Part shown: positions 11,280 through 21,869 of the stretch, one piece after another
Layout: every line of letters starts with the position of its first letter
Numbering within the stretch: position 1 is the first letter of the stretch
Assembly: GCF_014066305.1 (NCBI RefSeq)
Contig: NW_023501076.1
Location: forward strand, 248,001 to 312,000
Direction: 5' to 3'
From: Letharia columbiana
Taxonomy: Eukaryota; Ascomycota; Lecanoromycetes; Lecanorales; Parmeliaceae
Length of the DNA: 64,000 bases
Notes under the pieces: generated by a model
What the model was told of the DNA's origin: nothing
Seen by the model: only the letters and a program-made list of their open reading frames with translations
Databases searched by the model: none
Made by a program: the position numbers and the translations under genes

Positions 11280-12230
11280 GTCGTTGAAGGTGATGGAGAA
11301 AGGAACGCAGTACGCGAAGGACGGCGCGGAAGTTCACGAGAGCAGTAGTAGGTGTAAAGAGGGTTCTTGAACGCTATGTCAGGTCAATTGGGGATGTGGA
11401 GATGGTTGTGTGATTCAATTGAACTTATTAATGATTTGTGAAAGTTGGAAGAGCTCAAATTCGAGCTCCGAATTCCATAGGGCTGAAGCTCGAAGCTTTC
11501 TCCGCATTGATGTAAGGATACCTTTGATTGCTTCGTTGAACGGACATGCCCAAGCGCTGAATAAAGCTCTACACAGCCGACTGTCAGAAATATAGAGCTT
11601 GAAGCACCGACAAAGCCGCGAGTCTTTCGCATTGCCCTGATCCTCAAGGCCTTCTACGAAGACTGGAACGCAGACTCCCACCTTCCCCGCAGTTTAGCAG
11701 AAGTAACACCGGCCGCTCCTCAATGAATTTGGGTCTCCTACGATAGGTCAGAAGAGTACAAGTGACTTACTTTGATTTTCCAGCCTAGCTGTGGAAGGTT
11801 TGCTCCATAGCAAAAGCGACTGGCTTCAATTGACAATTCCGCGCAGTTGGGGCAAAGGCCCGAAAGCCTCCTCCTTCAACAGCTTCCCCGCCATTTGTCT
11901 CCACAAACCGGCGCATTGGCGTTCCTCCGCTCCCACATCCCCCCCATCTTCGAGACCTCTTCCTCTGTGCCCGTCTTCTACCCATCCGCCGACTACAAGC
12001 AAGCCTTAAAGCTGTCCCGCAGATCCACTTGTACTACCGCCCAGCTTCTCTCCTTTGCGGTCCTGCTCGTGCTTGTCGCTCTTCAACTCTTCGCACCAAC
12101 ACCATTACTACCACGGCAATCTTCCGAAAACGACTTACCTCATCGAGACGTATCACAGCGGTGCCCGCCGCCAGTGTGTGAGAATCTCAGCATCATCTCG
12201 GAGCCGTTACCTGTCTCTCGAGCGTACAAA
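11280..12230. other. Divergent intergenic region between MIC19 and glucokinase
   Basis: The region is 950 bases and holds the promoters of MIC19 (minus) and glucokinase (plus). From about 11847 it stays open in the glucokinase frame but contains no ATG before 12231, so it is read as the 5' leader. No separate gene is supported. Confidence 0.6.
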
Positions 12231-13745
12231 ATGTCTGTCCTCGAGGAAGCAAAGCGGGTGGCGGCGGAGTTCGAGTACTCATCGGAGGATCTGAATAGAG
12301 GAGTGAAGGCATTCATAAGCCAGATGGACGAAGGACTACAAAAGAAAGGGACGTCTATGAGCCAAATACCGACATACGTCACAGCTGTTCCCAATGGTAC
12401 GGAAAAGGGTCTCTACTTAGCGGTCGACCTTGGCGGCACAAACTTCCGAGTCTGCTCCATACAGCTCCATGGCAACACTACATTCTCCCTCACGCAATCG
12501 AAAGTCGCGATCCCCCGAGAGCTGATGGTCGCCAAAACATCTCATGAGTTATTCTCCTTCCTGGCAAAGCAGATCGAGAACTTCCTCCGAACGCATCATA
12601 ACGATCACTTCGAGGCACATGTCAAGCGAAGGAAAACCATGAGCTCAGGGGAAGGATTTAGAAATGAAGAGATATTCCAATTAGGGTTTACCTTCAGCTT
12701 TCCAGTCAACCAGATTGGCATCAATCGAGGGACACTGGCAAGGTGGACCAAGGGCTTTGACATTGACGATGCCATTGGGCAAGATGTCTGTGAGCTGCTT
12801 CAAATAGAGATTGATGCGCTTCATTTGCCGGTCAAAGTCGCAGCTTTAGTCAACGACACCGTAGGAACGCTAATGGCACGATCGTACACATCTCCCGGGA
12901 AGACAGGGACCCTCCTCGGTGCCATCTTCGGAACAGGAACCAACGGCGCCTATGTGGAAAAGCTCGACAAAGTCACCAAGCTCAAGTCAATAGTCGAAGG
13001 CGCGGACTATGACAAATCAACCGGTAATATGATTGTAAATACCGAATGGGGCTCGTTCGACAACCAAATGAGCGTCTTACCCAATACGCCCTACGATGAA
13101 GCACTCGACAAAGCGACCCCCAACCCCGGTATTCAAATGTTCGAAAAGCGTGTCTCGGGCATGTTCTTGGGCGAGATCTTGCGCAACACCATTCTCACAC
13201 TAGTCAAGGACCCTAAGTGCCAACTTTTCAAAGATTCCAATTCATCCACCAACGACCTCCACTCCACGACTACCATAGCAGAGAACTCGGCACTCTATAA
13301 GCAATGGGGGGTTGACACCAGCTTCTTGAGCATAGTTGCAGCAGATGTCAGCCCGGGGCTGAAGGTCACGCGGCAGGAACTTAGCAAAGGATTTGGCGTG
13401 GATGCTGCGAGCACGGAGGACGCTGAGGCCATCAAGCTACTCGTCAACGCCATTGGGAAGCGCTCTGCCAGGCTTAGCGCGGTAGCACTCGGTGCTATTG
13501 TGATTTCGACAGACAATCATGTTTCTACAGGTGGTGGGGATGATGATGTGGTGGACATTGGTGTTGATGGCAGCTTGGTGGAGTACTATCCAGGGTTTGA
13601 AGATTATGTCAGGGAAGCATTCCGGGAGATGCCTGAGATTGGTGCGCAAGGTGAGAGGAGGATTCGGATTGGTATTGCAAAAGATGGGAGTGGAGTTGGT
13701 GCTGCCTTGATTGCTTTGGTGGCGGCGCACATGGGTGGTGACTAA
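12231..13745 (+). CDS. glkA: Glucokinase (hexokinase family)
   Basis: The enzyme phosphorylates glucose with ATP to glucose-6-phosphate in the cytosol, the first step of glycolysis. It has one exon and 504 residues, the normal length for fungal glucokinase (GLK1/GlkA). ATG 12231 is the only in-frame ATG that gives the family N-terminus ('MSVLEEAKRVAAEFEYSSED'). Motifs in order are: phosphate-1 'LAVDLGGTNFRVCS' (about residues 65–78), sugar-binding 'LGFTFSFPVNQ' (about 148–158), 'VALVNDTVGTL' with the catalytic Asp (about 205–215), 'GAIFGTGTNGAYVE' (about 231–244), and the adenosine loop 'IAKDGSGVGAALIAL' near the C-terminus. I call it glucokinase rather than hexokinase from the N-terminal block. 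The sequence cannot prove substrate preference. It has no introns and no defects, and it diverges from MIC19. Confidence 0.93.
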   Translation: MSVLEEAKRVAAEFEYSSEDLNRGVKAFISQMDEGLQKKGTSMSQIPTYVTAVPNGTEKGLYLAVDLGGTNFRVCSIQLHGNTTFSLTQSKVAIPRELMVAKTSHELFSFLAKQIENFLRTHHNDHFEAHVKRRKTMSSGEGFRNEEIFQLGFTFSFPVNQIGINRGTLARWTKGFDIDDAIGQDVCELLQIEIDALHLPVKVAALVNDTVGTLMARSYTSPGKTGTLLGAIFGTGTNGAYVEKLDKVTKLKSIVEGADYDKSTGNMIVNTEWGSFDNQMSVLPNTPYDEALDKATPNPGIQMFEKRVSGMFLGEILRNTILTLVKDPKCQLFKDSNSSTNDLHSTTTIAENSALYKQWGVDTSFLSIVAADVSPGLKVTRQELSKGFGVDAASTEDAEAIKLLVNAIGKRSARLSAVALGAIVISTDNHVSTGGGDDDVVDIGVDGSLVEYYPGFEDYVREAFREMPEIGAQGERRIRIGIAKDGSGVGAALIALVAAHMGGD

Positions 13746-14533
13746 AAGGATAGCACGTCGCTCTCGGGCACATGTGAGAGACAAGCTGAAAGAGGAGGGA
13801 AGAGGAGAGCTTTTGTTTGATATGACTTGCCTACCCTGTCGATTGGGCTTTGTATTAAAGCATTTGGATTGTGTCTCTATTACCACATATACGACTGCAA
13901 ATATGTACACGTCTCCTATACAAAATTCATACACAGTTCGTGATATTTACCCAGGAAGCAAAGTTAGCAAAGTGCCTTACCCTTAGTACCTTCAGTGGAG
14001 AGGTTTTTATCTGATAAGGAGAAAAGGCGCTAATTACAAGGTGCAGCACTAGCTCGTTTCGAATACGGGCTGTCAAGCGCCTGCTATTAAACGTTATTTC
14101 CCCACTATCAAGTAATATGTATGCGACAAGCTACGTTACACAGACTACAGAAAAACCCAACCCTCGATTCAGATATTCAGACATTGTACAACGTTCAATT
14201 GCTTTCAAAGGGACAATCAGTTGCATCTACTGAAGCACAGAGGCTGGCCCGATACGAGATGATTATTGGAGCCACGATACCACCCGCCCGCGGCTGAGTG
14301 CAGCTGAAGGATCCCGAACAGCGATAAAGTATCTCTCCACTTTTGACCTTCGACGACTTCCTCTTCACTCACGCAATATTTGACTGTACTTTGGTATTCT
14401 TGGACAATTTGTTGACCCTATCTATCTGTTTTGCCGAATTCCGTTCTGCCATGATTCTTTGAAGCGCCTCGAATACCCTGCAAACTTCAGCCATTTGAGA
14501 AATATTGCGCATTGACCTTTCATCCAAACAAAA
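13746..14533. other. Intergenic, no gene seen
   Basis: This is the 3' flank of glucokinase and the promoter region of the F-box-like gene at 14534. No reading frame or regulatory site can be supported. Confidence 0.5.
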
Positions 14534-15703
14534 ATGCTTAACCGCATGTCAAGCTCTGCGAGAAAGAGGGAATCTGTCAACATGACCGCCCCCAAAAACG
14601 CTGGCGAAACATTCACCTTCTCCCCGGCCCCCGGAAATGTCGACCCCCACGCTCACACCCACTCCGATCAACCGCCCTACTTCGACCTGCGGAAATGTCC
14701 CTCAATGGCCTCCGTCATCTCCCTCCGCCGATACCTCTCGCTGACCCGAGATTTACCAAACGAAATCATCGACATTATTCTCGACCTCGCCGAATACTGG
14801 CCTCACACCTCGTCAATCCTCGACATGACGACGAGAGTCTACAGCGGCCACATGTGCTATGGCAGCTATCCAGCTCGGCCGCGGCAGAAACTGGGGAGGT
14901 TGCTGAGTACGCCAGAGAGTAGAAGGGAGTGGAAGGAGGATGGGTTTTTGATCCGAACGCCGCCCTTGGGCTGGCACTGCGTTGGTGATGCCGATTTATC
15001 CAACCGATGTGAAAGTAAACCGCCATCTACTCCCCCGCCAAAAGCGAAGTCCAAGCCCTTAATCCCCACCCCGCGCCCGCCAACTTGGCTGCCACCCCGC
15101 GGTCTCCATCCCGCCCGCCGCGTCGTGTTCGAAATCCTGAGCCGAGAGGAAAGACTCGAGAATCCGCACCGGCAGGGCAGTACGTTCTGCTACGCGAATT
15201 CCAAAACCTCCTTCGACGCCACCATCGACACCATCTCCTTCCCCAAAACGACCAAGAAATCCATCACCCGCAGCATCGACCCCCTCCTCTGGACCGCCGA
15301 GGCCGCCACGAAAGACTGCCACCACCACCAACCCTCCGAACTCTGCTACGCCATCCGCGCCAAATCCTCCAGATCCCCCCATCCTCCGTCCAAAACGTCG
15401 GAGCTCGAAAACCACTCATCCGGCGTGACGAAGAACTACACCGCGCACAACAGGAAGTCGGTCCGCACGTGGCGCTATGACGGCGCCGAACGCTGCTACC
15501 TGCCGACCACCGACCGGGACTTTGGAAGCGAGAACGCGACGGAGTTTGTACAGGGGTTGCGGGAGGGCGACTGCGTCAGTCTGTGGGCGCGGGCGAGGAA
15601 GTGTGACGAGCACGTGAGGAGGCGGCCTCGGCAGGGGGAGCAGGGGCGGGCGTGGTGTAATGTCGTGGATCGGGTGGCGATTCATGTCTTTTGGGCTGTT
15701 TGA
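14534..15703 (+). CDS. F-box-like protein, paralogue of the gene at 21870–22949
   Basis: This is a single-exon gene of 389 residues starting at ATG 14534. A second ATG at residue 5 is also possible. Residues 74–91 form an F-box-like helix, 'LPNEIIDIILDLAEYWPH'. The middle is Pro-rich and basic, followed by 'LHPARRVVFEI'. The C-terminus carries 'ATEFVQGLREGDCVSLWARA' and ends '…VAIHVFWAV'. The same three blocks in the same order are present in the minus-strand gene at 21870–22949. The C-terminal block is a conserved fungal module of unknown role. I infer a protein-interaction role for the N-terminal helix. There is no signal peptide. Confidence 0.72.
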   Translation: MLNRMSSSARKRESVNMTAPKNAGETFTFSPAPGNVDPHAHTHSDQPPYFDLRKCPSMASVISLRRYLSLTRDLPNEIIDIILDLAEYWPHTSSILDMTTRVYSGHMCYGSYPARPRQKLGRLLSTPESRREWKEDGFLIRTPPLGWHCVGDADLSNRCESKPPSTPPPKAKSKPLIPTPRPPTWLPPRGLHPARRVVFEILSREERLENPHRQGSTFCYANSKTSFDATIDTISFPKTTKKSITRSIDPLLWTAEAATKDCHHHQPSELCYAIRAKSSRSPHPPSKTSELENHSSGVTKNYTAHNRKSVRTWRYDGAERCYLPTTDRDFGSENATEFVQGLREGDCVSLWARARKCDEHVRRRPRQGEQGRAWCNVVDRVAIHVFWAV

Positions 15704-15716
15704 CGGGGCGTGTGTG

Positions 15717-15798
15717 CTACCTACCTACCTACCTACCTTTTTACTATATTCTGCTTTTTGTGTAAGAGAGAGAGAGAGAGTGTGTGTGTGTGTGTGTG
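15717..15798. repeat. (CTAC)n, (AG)n and (TG)n microsatellites
   Basis: Three adjoining simple repeats occur here: CTAC at about 15717–15736, AG at about 15764–15780, and TG at about 15781–15798. Confidence 0.9.
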
Positions 15799-15865
15799 AC
15801 GTCTGGGCGCATAAATCCCATCTGGAGCTGCTGGGTATCCGAATAGATCAACCAAATGTTCGACA

Positions 15866-15868
15866 CCA

Positions 15869-15904
<36 letters not shown>
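15866..15904. repeat. (ATC)n microsatellite
   Basis: About twelve ATC units in a row, non-coding. Confidence 0.9.
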
Positions 15905-15905
<1 letters not shown>

Positions 15906-16075
15906 CTACAACAATCACAGCGAACCCAGCATCCTCAGTATCCGCAGCTCAATCCCGAACCCATCCCAGCCTCTCAGAGCGTACAATGGAAATTAAGCAC
16001 AAGATACATACACATCGGCTAATAGAACACACACATGCATACACACACATCGGCTAACAGATCACGCACCCCCGC

Positions 16076-16085
16076 TCTTTCTTTC

Positions 16086-16130
<45 letters not shown>

Positions 16131-16170
16131 CTCTTCCTCCCTCCTCTCTTCCTCTCTTCCTTTTTTTTAC
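16076..16170. repeat. (CT)n-rich pyrimidine tract
   Basis: A long, nearly pure C/T run dominated by CT dinucleotides, ending in a poly-T stretch. Confidence 0.9.
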
Positions 16171-16481
16171 TCCAAAAACCAACCCCACCCATCGCCAAAG
16201 CCGCATCGATTTCCTCCGTCTCCAATCCCCGTCTCTTCAATCCCGTGTACATGCATGCATCCATCGCATCCATCTCAGCTTGGTCCGCCTGAACTCGAAA
16301 GCCTAGTTTAGGTACTATACCTATGACCTACCTCCTCAAGGTAGGAATGGTAATCTTTTCCCGCCAATCTGGAATGACCTATCTGGCAAGCATAGATGGG
16401 ATAGATTTGTCTATGTAAGGTATGACTCGTAAAATAATCCTGATCGCGTTCTTATCGTGGGAGGTTTGAGCGCGTTGCTGA

Positions 16482-16566
16482 TTTTTTTCTTTTTCTTCTT
16501 CTTTCTTCTTCTTCTTCTTCTTCTTTCTTCTTCTTCTTCTTCTTCTTCTTCTTCCTTCTCCTTCTT
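16482..16566. repeat. (TTC)n microsatellite
   Basis: About 85 bases of TTC repeats with minor interruptions. The repeat creates spurious Lys/Glu-rich open frames on the other strand. Confidence 0.9.
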
Positions 16567-17254
16567 GTCAAATACCGCGTGGCAGGAAGCCGACCTTCTG
16601 TACTCATCGCCTTTCCATCTCACATCCTAATCTAAGTCAGCATTCCCAGCGCCGTTTCGGATGAGACGGAGATGAGCTACTGCTCGAGACTCCTGCGACA
16701 TCGTATTCGTCGCAGGAACGTTTGGACCGAGGAGAAGGAATGGGGTTGCACGATCCTACTTTGGACCCTCGTGTCGGGTCTATTGTCAGGTAGAATTGGA
16801 TACGATGGTTCTCGGCCTACCATCGTACTGTTCTACCGACGGATTTCTGCGTGGGGCTGATGAGTCCGGATTGCTGGCCTTTGGCTTTGGGGGCGGTGGT
16901 CGAGGTGGCAGGTGCTGCTTTTGCGGTCACGAGCACGTAGATTGACCTCTCCGGTAGAATCTTCTAGATTGAAATGTTATTTTCTTCCTTTGCTGAGTTC
17001 GTCGTAAGTGTAACCAGATCTAATAGTGGTGTATGGAACGGTGCATCGCAATGTAGGTGGTGAATGTTTCGTCATGAGGAGGTCAGGCAGATATACATCC
17101 TTGTGTAGTGGCAAATTCGATAGCGAGGCCCTTCAATTAGCAAAATTGCTGGGTCGTGTGAGAACATTGTTCATGTATAGCTAAAGCTGGTGAGTACCAC
17201 AATCAGCCTGGAAGACCGCACTTGATCATTCCCCACCTTCAACAAATGCGCCCC

Positions 17255-20200
17255 TTACACCCCCTTCTTCGCACCCAAGGGCACCACAAATGGCCTCCTC
17301 TCAATCCCCATCCTCGGCTTACCATCACCCAACCCTATAAATCCCCCATACCCAAATCTCCAATCTTCAGGCCATGGCTTATCCCTCACTTGTTCCTCGA
17401 CCAGTCCACTGCCATTGAACAACTCTAGCACACCAGCAATCGTCTCTGCCAATACGCTTTTCGGTATGGGTCGTGGCCGACGGCTATAGTACGCCACTAC
17501 CACTGCGATGTTCAGCAACAGTAAGATGACCGTGACTACGAACATGGATGAGGACATGAAGACGCGGGTACAGGGTCCAAGCATCGTTCCTTCGATCGTG
17601 GCCCCTTGGGGTGCAGGGACGAAAGCAGAGGGCTGCAGACTGATGATTATGGGGAAAAGACGTGTGATTATGTCTACGACGACAGGGGCGATTTTTTCGA
17701 AGTCTGGCGCCGGAAGCGTGGGGTCAATGAACCTTGGCGAGTTGGTAAGCGCTTTTATGAGAAAGCCGGCCCATGTGTCTCTAGCGTTATCGTTGTTCCA
17801 GTGAGGGTTGATTTTGTTGAAGGGTGCGTCGAAGGCGACGAATAGATCGCTCAGGAACGATGGAAGGGAGCTGCTGTTCGCTAAAGAGAGATTTGTAGAG
17901 ATTTCACTCTTACGGACATAGTTTTCAACCCGGCCGTTGGTCGTGACCTCGACCTCGTACATGGCAGTAAACACAGTCGACTCGCAGGTCATCCAGGTGG
18001 AAGATGTGAACAGGCTATCAACGCCTTCGACCTCCGCGTAGAGTTCAGCTCTCAGGAAACCCATGGCGAGGGTACTGCCGCAGATATCTTGGTCGCCCTG
18101 GCTCGCGTTGGCAAAGCTCGGACCCAACGGCGCGAGTAGCTCCAGGGAGGCATTCGTCTTGTTGTGAGAATCGTAGAACGTATCCCACTGGCGAGTACAA
18201 TATACATTGTTTTGATCCACAGAGATTTGGGGTTGGCCTATATCATTATTGGGCATAGTGATGTATGCTGGGTCAGCCCATGTTTGGTTTGTACAGACGA
18301 CATTGAGGCCGAATCCAGGTGTAGTTGCCTTGTATGATTGGATGCTCTCCAACGGCGATGTCGTATTGATTTGGAAAGGGAGGAAATACAAATCTCGTGA
18401 AACCCAAGCAGGGAGAGAAGCTCCGTGGCTAAAGTTGGCCGCCGCGATGTAGAGGTGGTCGGAGCTGGATGTCTCGGAAGAGGTTTGATTGATCGACGGT
18501 AAGGAAGACTTCAAAAACGTTCCATCAGACGCGATGACCGTAAGGCGCGGCTGCAGCAAAGCGTTCAGAACAACAGCCAACACATTGGCAGAAAATCCAG
18601 TTGCACAAACAGCCACGAGGAGGAAATGGCGAGCTTTTAATGCTCGCCAGATGGCCAACTGTGGGGGTAGCGACGTGTACCTGAGATCCATTGACCGAGA
18701 AGCTTTTGCTTCGCCACCTCTTAGTGCCTCAAAAGGTTTCAAAAGGCATAACTTCCTGTTAAGCATTGTCCAAAACGGTTCGACCAGTGTCGCAAAGAGA
18801 ACTGGAATATAGTTGAGTATGATCTGAGCCTCTATTGGGTTGTTAGATGGTAGGGGGAGTCCGTTCAGATGATGGATACAGAGACGTAGGACCACGACGA
18901 TGATCAAGACTGCTACAAACACCGCAAGAAACGCGGATCCGACTGCATACCCCATCACAAATGGTAGTATAGGCTTTCCGTTGGCGTCATTGCCAACTTC
19001 AGCGGCAGCAGACCTTGAGTTAGTAGAGGATAGTGGCCGCTTCCTCATGCAGCAGTCCATACGAAGTCCTCCACCTCTCAAAGTCAGACTTGATTCACCG
19101 GATTTCTGCACCAGTTTTTCAATGCTTTTTGGAACCTTGGGATCGTTCTGGGTGATCTCCAATACATTGCTGAGCGACGCTGGGTCTTTCCGAAGCTCGC
19201 TTCGACGATTCCAGCAGATGAGAAGAAGAAGCAAGGTTGCTAATGATGCCAAGCCCAAGCACGCCTCCAGGAGTATAGCCAACGTTCGGACCACTGCGAT
19301 AGCATTTGTATTACCACAGATTGTCCCCAAGCCTTCATTCAACGTCGAATACGACGACGAGGTGCTTGTAGATAACAAGCTGTTCAGGGCCAGAGCAAAA
19401 AGAACCTTGTACGCGCTGTCCAGGCTTGTCGCGAGCACACTGGCGTTGAGATACGCATCTGCAGCGAGCTGAGAGGAGCCGACTGCAAAGACGATAATGT
19501 TATCGAAAATATCTGTGATTCCTCGAATTTCAAGCTGGGTCGTATCAATGTACTGTGTTGTTTCATTGATGTCCCCTTTTAGCTGATCTGCAGTCGATTG
19601 CTGTTGTCCATTCTGGTTTGGCGACCTGCTTATCACGATGGACTCAAAAGTGGAAATATCAAACGCGGTGCTCAATAACTGCCGTGGCGGCGCTAAGGGT
19701 ATAACATTTGAGACCGTCATGTTTGGCATAGTCAATGTTGCATTGACGGACTGAGCAGAATAGGACGGCTCACAGAAAAGTACTGTCTTCTCCGAGTACG
19801 AGGCCCATGGGGCGCCAGTTTCCTCGGTCGACCAAGCGTAGGATCCTTGTAGTTCTAGAGGCTTCCGACCTTGAGGAGGCTCAGAGTTCTGGAATGAGTA
19901 TGCCATGAATGCCTTTGATGTGTTTCCGCTGGCGCAAAGAGTCTGGTAGTATGATGAGAATAGGCTGGTGCTGTTAGGTGTTAATCCATCAATGTCGATC
20001 TCTTCAACCACGCATCCTTTCCCACTGTCGTATGTGACGCCGTGTGAGTCATTACCAACTAAAGCCGGCTGGCAGTCAAGACTCGAACTATACATTGTGG
20101 TTTGCGCTGTCCAGTTGCTCTTGAAGGATGCCGCTTTCGCCTGTTGGCCTATTTCGAACGGTATGAAAGCGGCATCCCGCGTTGTAAAACTTGGCAGCTT

Positions 20201-20959
20201 CTGATCCAGCCACAGGGTGCTGTACGCATTCAACATGAACCCTCGGTTGAGAGATGAGCTCTGTTCCAATACAGGTAGAAGGCTGGCTGTATGAGTCACA
20301 CTTGTGGTTGTAGACAGGCTGACCACGCGGTATTCAAACACCGCGCCGCTGAGTGGTGTGATTCCACAGAATACTATTGTCGACACGAAGCACGCAATGA
20401 CTACACTCCAATGTCTGCGATGATCATCAGTGATGAAAGTTTCTGGAAGGGTTGGTGTGTACCTTAATCGTAACGCTTTGATGGGCGGTACGAGTTCAAG
20501 ATCGAAAGGATAGTGAAGAAAGATCGAGTTGGCCGGCGAAGCTCCTTCGACTTTTGACATCTGGAAGTACGGCTCGAGTCGTTTGGTATCGAGAGCAATC
20601 CACGCCCATATCATACTGTACATGACTGCGAGGATGGTTGGGAGATAGAAGTAGGTGAAAGTCGTAAAGTTCGAGAAGTCCTGCTCGGCGAAGACAATGC
20701 CGCCATCACGACGGCTTTGGTGAGAGAGGTATTCAAAGATTGCGACCAATATGAGCGGAAAAGCTATGAGGCATACTAGCAACGGCCCGCGCAGAGTCAC
20801 AGGTTTCCAACACCGATCGAGTACTTTTACTAACAGAGGTTAGAATGCTAGATCACACTGGCAGGCGCTAGTACCTCGAGGTTTTCTGTTAGGAATATAG
20901 GTGCAGAATAGGCACCATAGTCTAGAGAGCCGCTGCCAAGCACTGCTGGCTCTGCTCAT
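17255..20959 (-). CDS. DUF3433-family polytopic membrane protein
   Basis: This large fungal membrane protein of unknown biochemical role is predicted at 1,203 residues from three exons: 20875–20959, 20463–20829 and 17255–20414. Intron 1 (45 bases) starts GTACTAG, contains CTAAC and ends TTAG. Intron 2 (20415–20462, 48 bases) starts GTACAC, ends CGCAG and is stop-free. Its removal gives 'KALRLRHWSVV', the expected family junction. The chain has the duplicated DUF3433 layout. Hydrophobic segments in order include 'LVCLIAFPLILVAIF', 'FYLPTILAVMYSMIWAW', 'VVIACFVSTIVFCGI', a helix near the middle ('LGLASLATLLLLLICW'), then 'FLAVFVAVLIIVVVLRL', 'YIPVLFATLVEPFW' and 'LLVAVCATGFSANVLA'. A last helix near the C-terminus is 'FVVTVILLLLNIAVVVAYY'. 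Two large Ser/Thr- and N-glycosylation-rich loops are probably extracytoplasmic. Start ATG 20959 gives a plausible basic N-terminus (MSRASSAW…). Confidence 0.85.
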
Positions 20960-21869
20960 CTCGACCAGATGAGCCACGACAGCGATTCGATGCCTGAGGT
21001 TTGGCAGCACGAATGTCAGAACAGGCTCAGTGTAACAGGCTCAGGGTAGCCGGAGATCACAGAAGTAATAGGAAGAAACGGCGCATCCCAAACACTAAAT
21101 AGGCCCTAATGTGCATGATTTCAAGAAATGGAGAAACTCCAGAACACCGTTGCTCTTTCTGAGCTGGAGCTTGGCTGAGCCGTTGTCCGCGCAATCAGCC
21201 TCCTGTTTGCTTGTTTTAGGGGGCGAAGTCAGTAGCGAAATGCAGGTAGAGGAGCGCGAGAACCGCAGGGAATGGCTCAGCATTGAGGCACGAAACAATG
21301 CCCACGGGCCACCAGTACTTTCACTTGGACACCCACCGCCGCAGAACTGAAACCTCAGATGCATGAGTAGCAGGCTAGAAGATGGCTGATACTACAATGT
21401 CTGAAACAATTTCTGGGACTGTGGATTACTACGTAGGATGCAGGGTAGTATTTAGGATCTCAACTTGCAGAAGGAGCAGCAGGAGGCTGTAGACGAGCTA
21501 GTCTGCTCCCTAGCGCACGCAGAATAGACCCCTCATTGCTCGCTCGCTATTTGGCAAGAAGACTTTCATTCTACCGCATGTCGAGATACCCGCTACTCAA
21601 TGACCAGCTATGCTACGCCGAGGCAATTTGGTCAAGGATTGCAGACCCTCATACTGGAAATTTTGTCCTGGCGGTGTCAGGTAATATTGGGCTTGATCAC
21701 AGCCTCCACTATTCGGGAGAACGGATCCGTTGATGTACTAATTCGAAAATCGTAACCTCATTCGTAGCTACGGACATGATAAGATTCCTTGAGACTTCGA
21801 AGCTGGTTTTGGCGTTGGACTAGTAATCGGCGAATCTCCTCATTGGAAATATCTCATTGACTAGAAGCC
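20960..21869. other. Intergenic, no gene seen
   Basis: This is the promoter side of the DUF3433 gene (ATG at 20959) and the 3' flank of the F-box-like gene ending at 21870. Short open frames on both strands show no domain or splice support. Confidence 0.5.

Larger units (their letters stand above)
15704..17254. other. Intergenic, rich in microsatellites
   Basis: No gene is supported. It lies between the 3' ends of the converging F-box-like and DUF3433 genes. It holds a dense run of simple repeats, listed separately. The short frames at 16672–16860 and elsewhere have no recognisable features. Confidence 0.55.

Noticed and set aside
11847..12230. In-frame 128-codon N-terminal extension of glucokinase with a hydrophobic stretch, suggesting a membrane-anchored form
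   Set aside because: The extension contains no ATG. The open frame begins at a TTG, and the family N-terminus starts exactly at ATG 12231. It is treated as the 5' leader.
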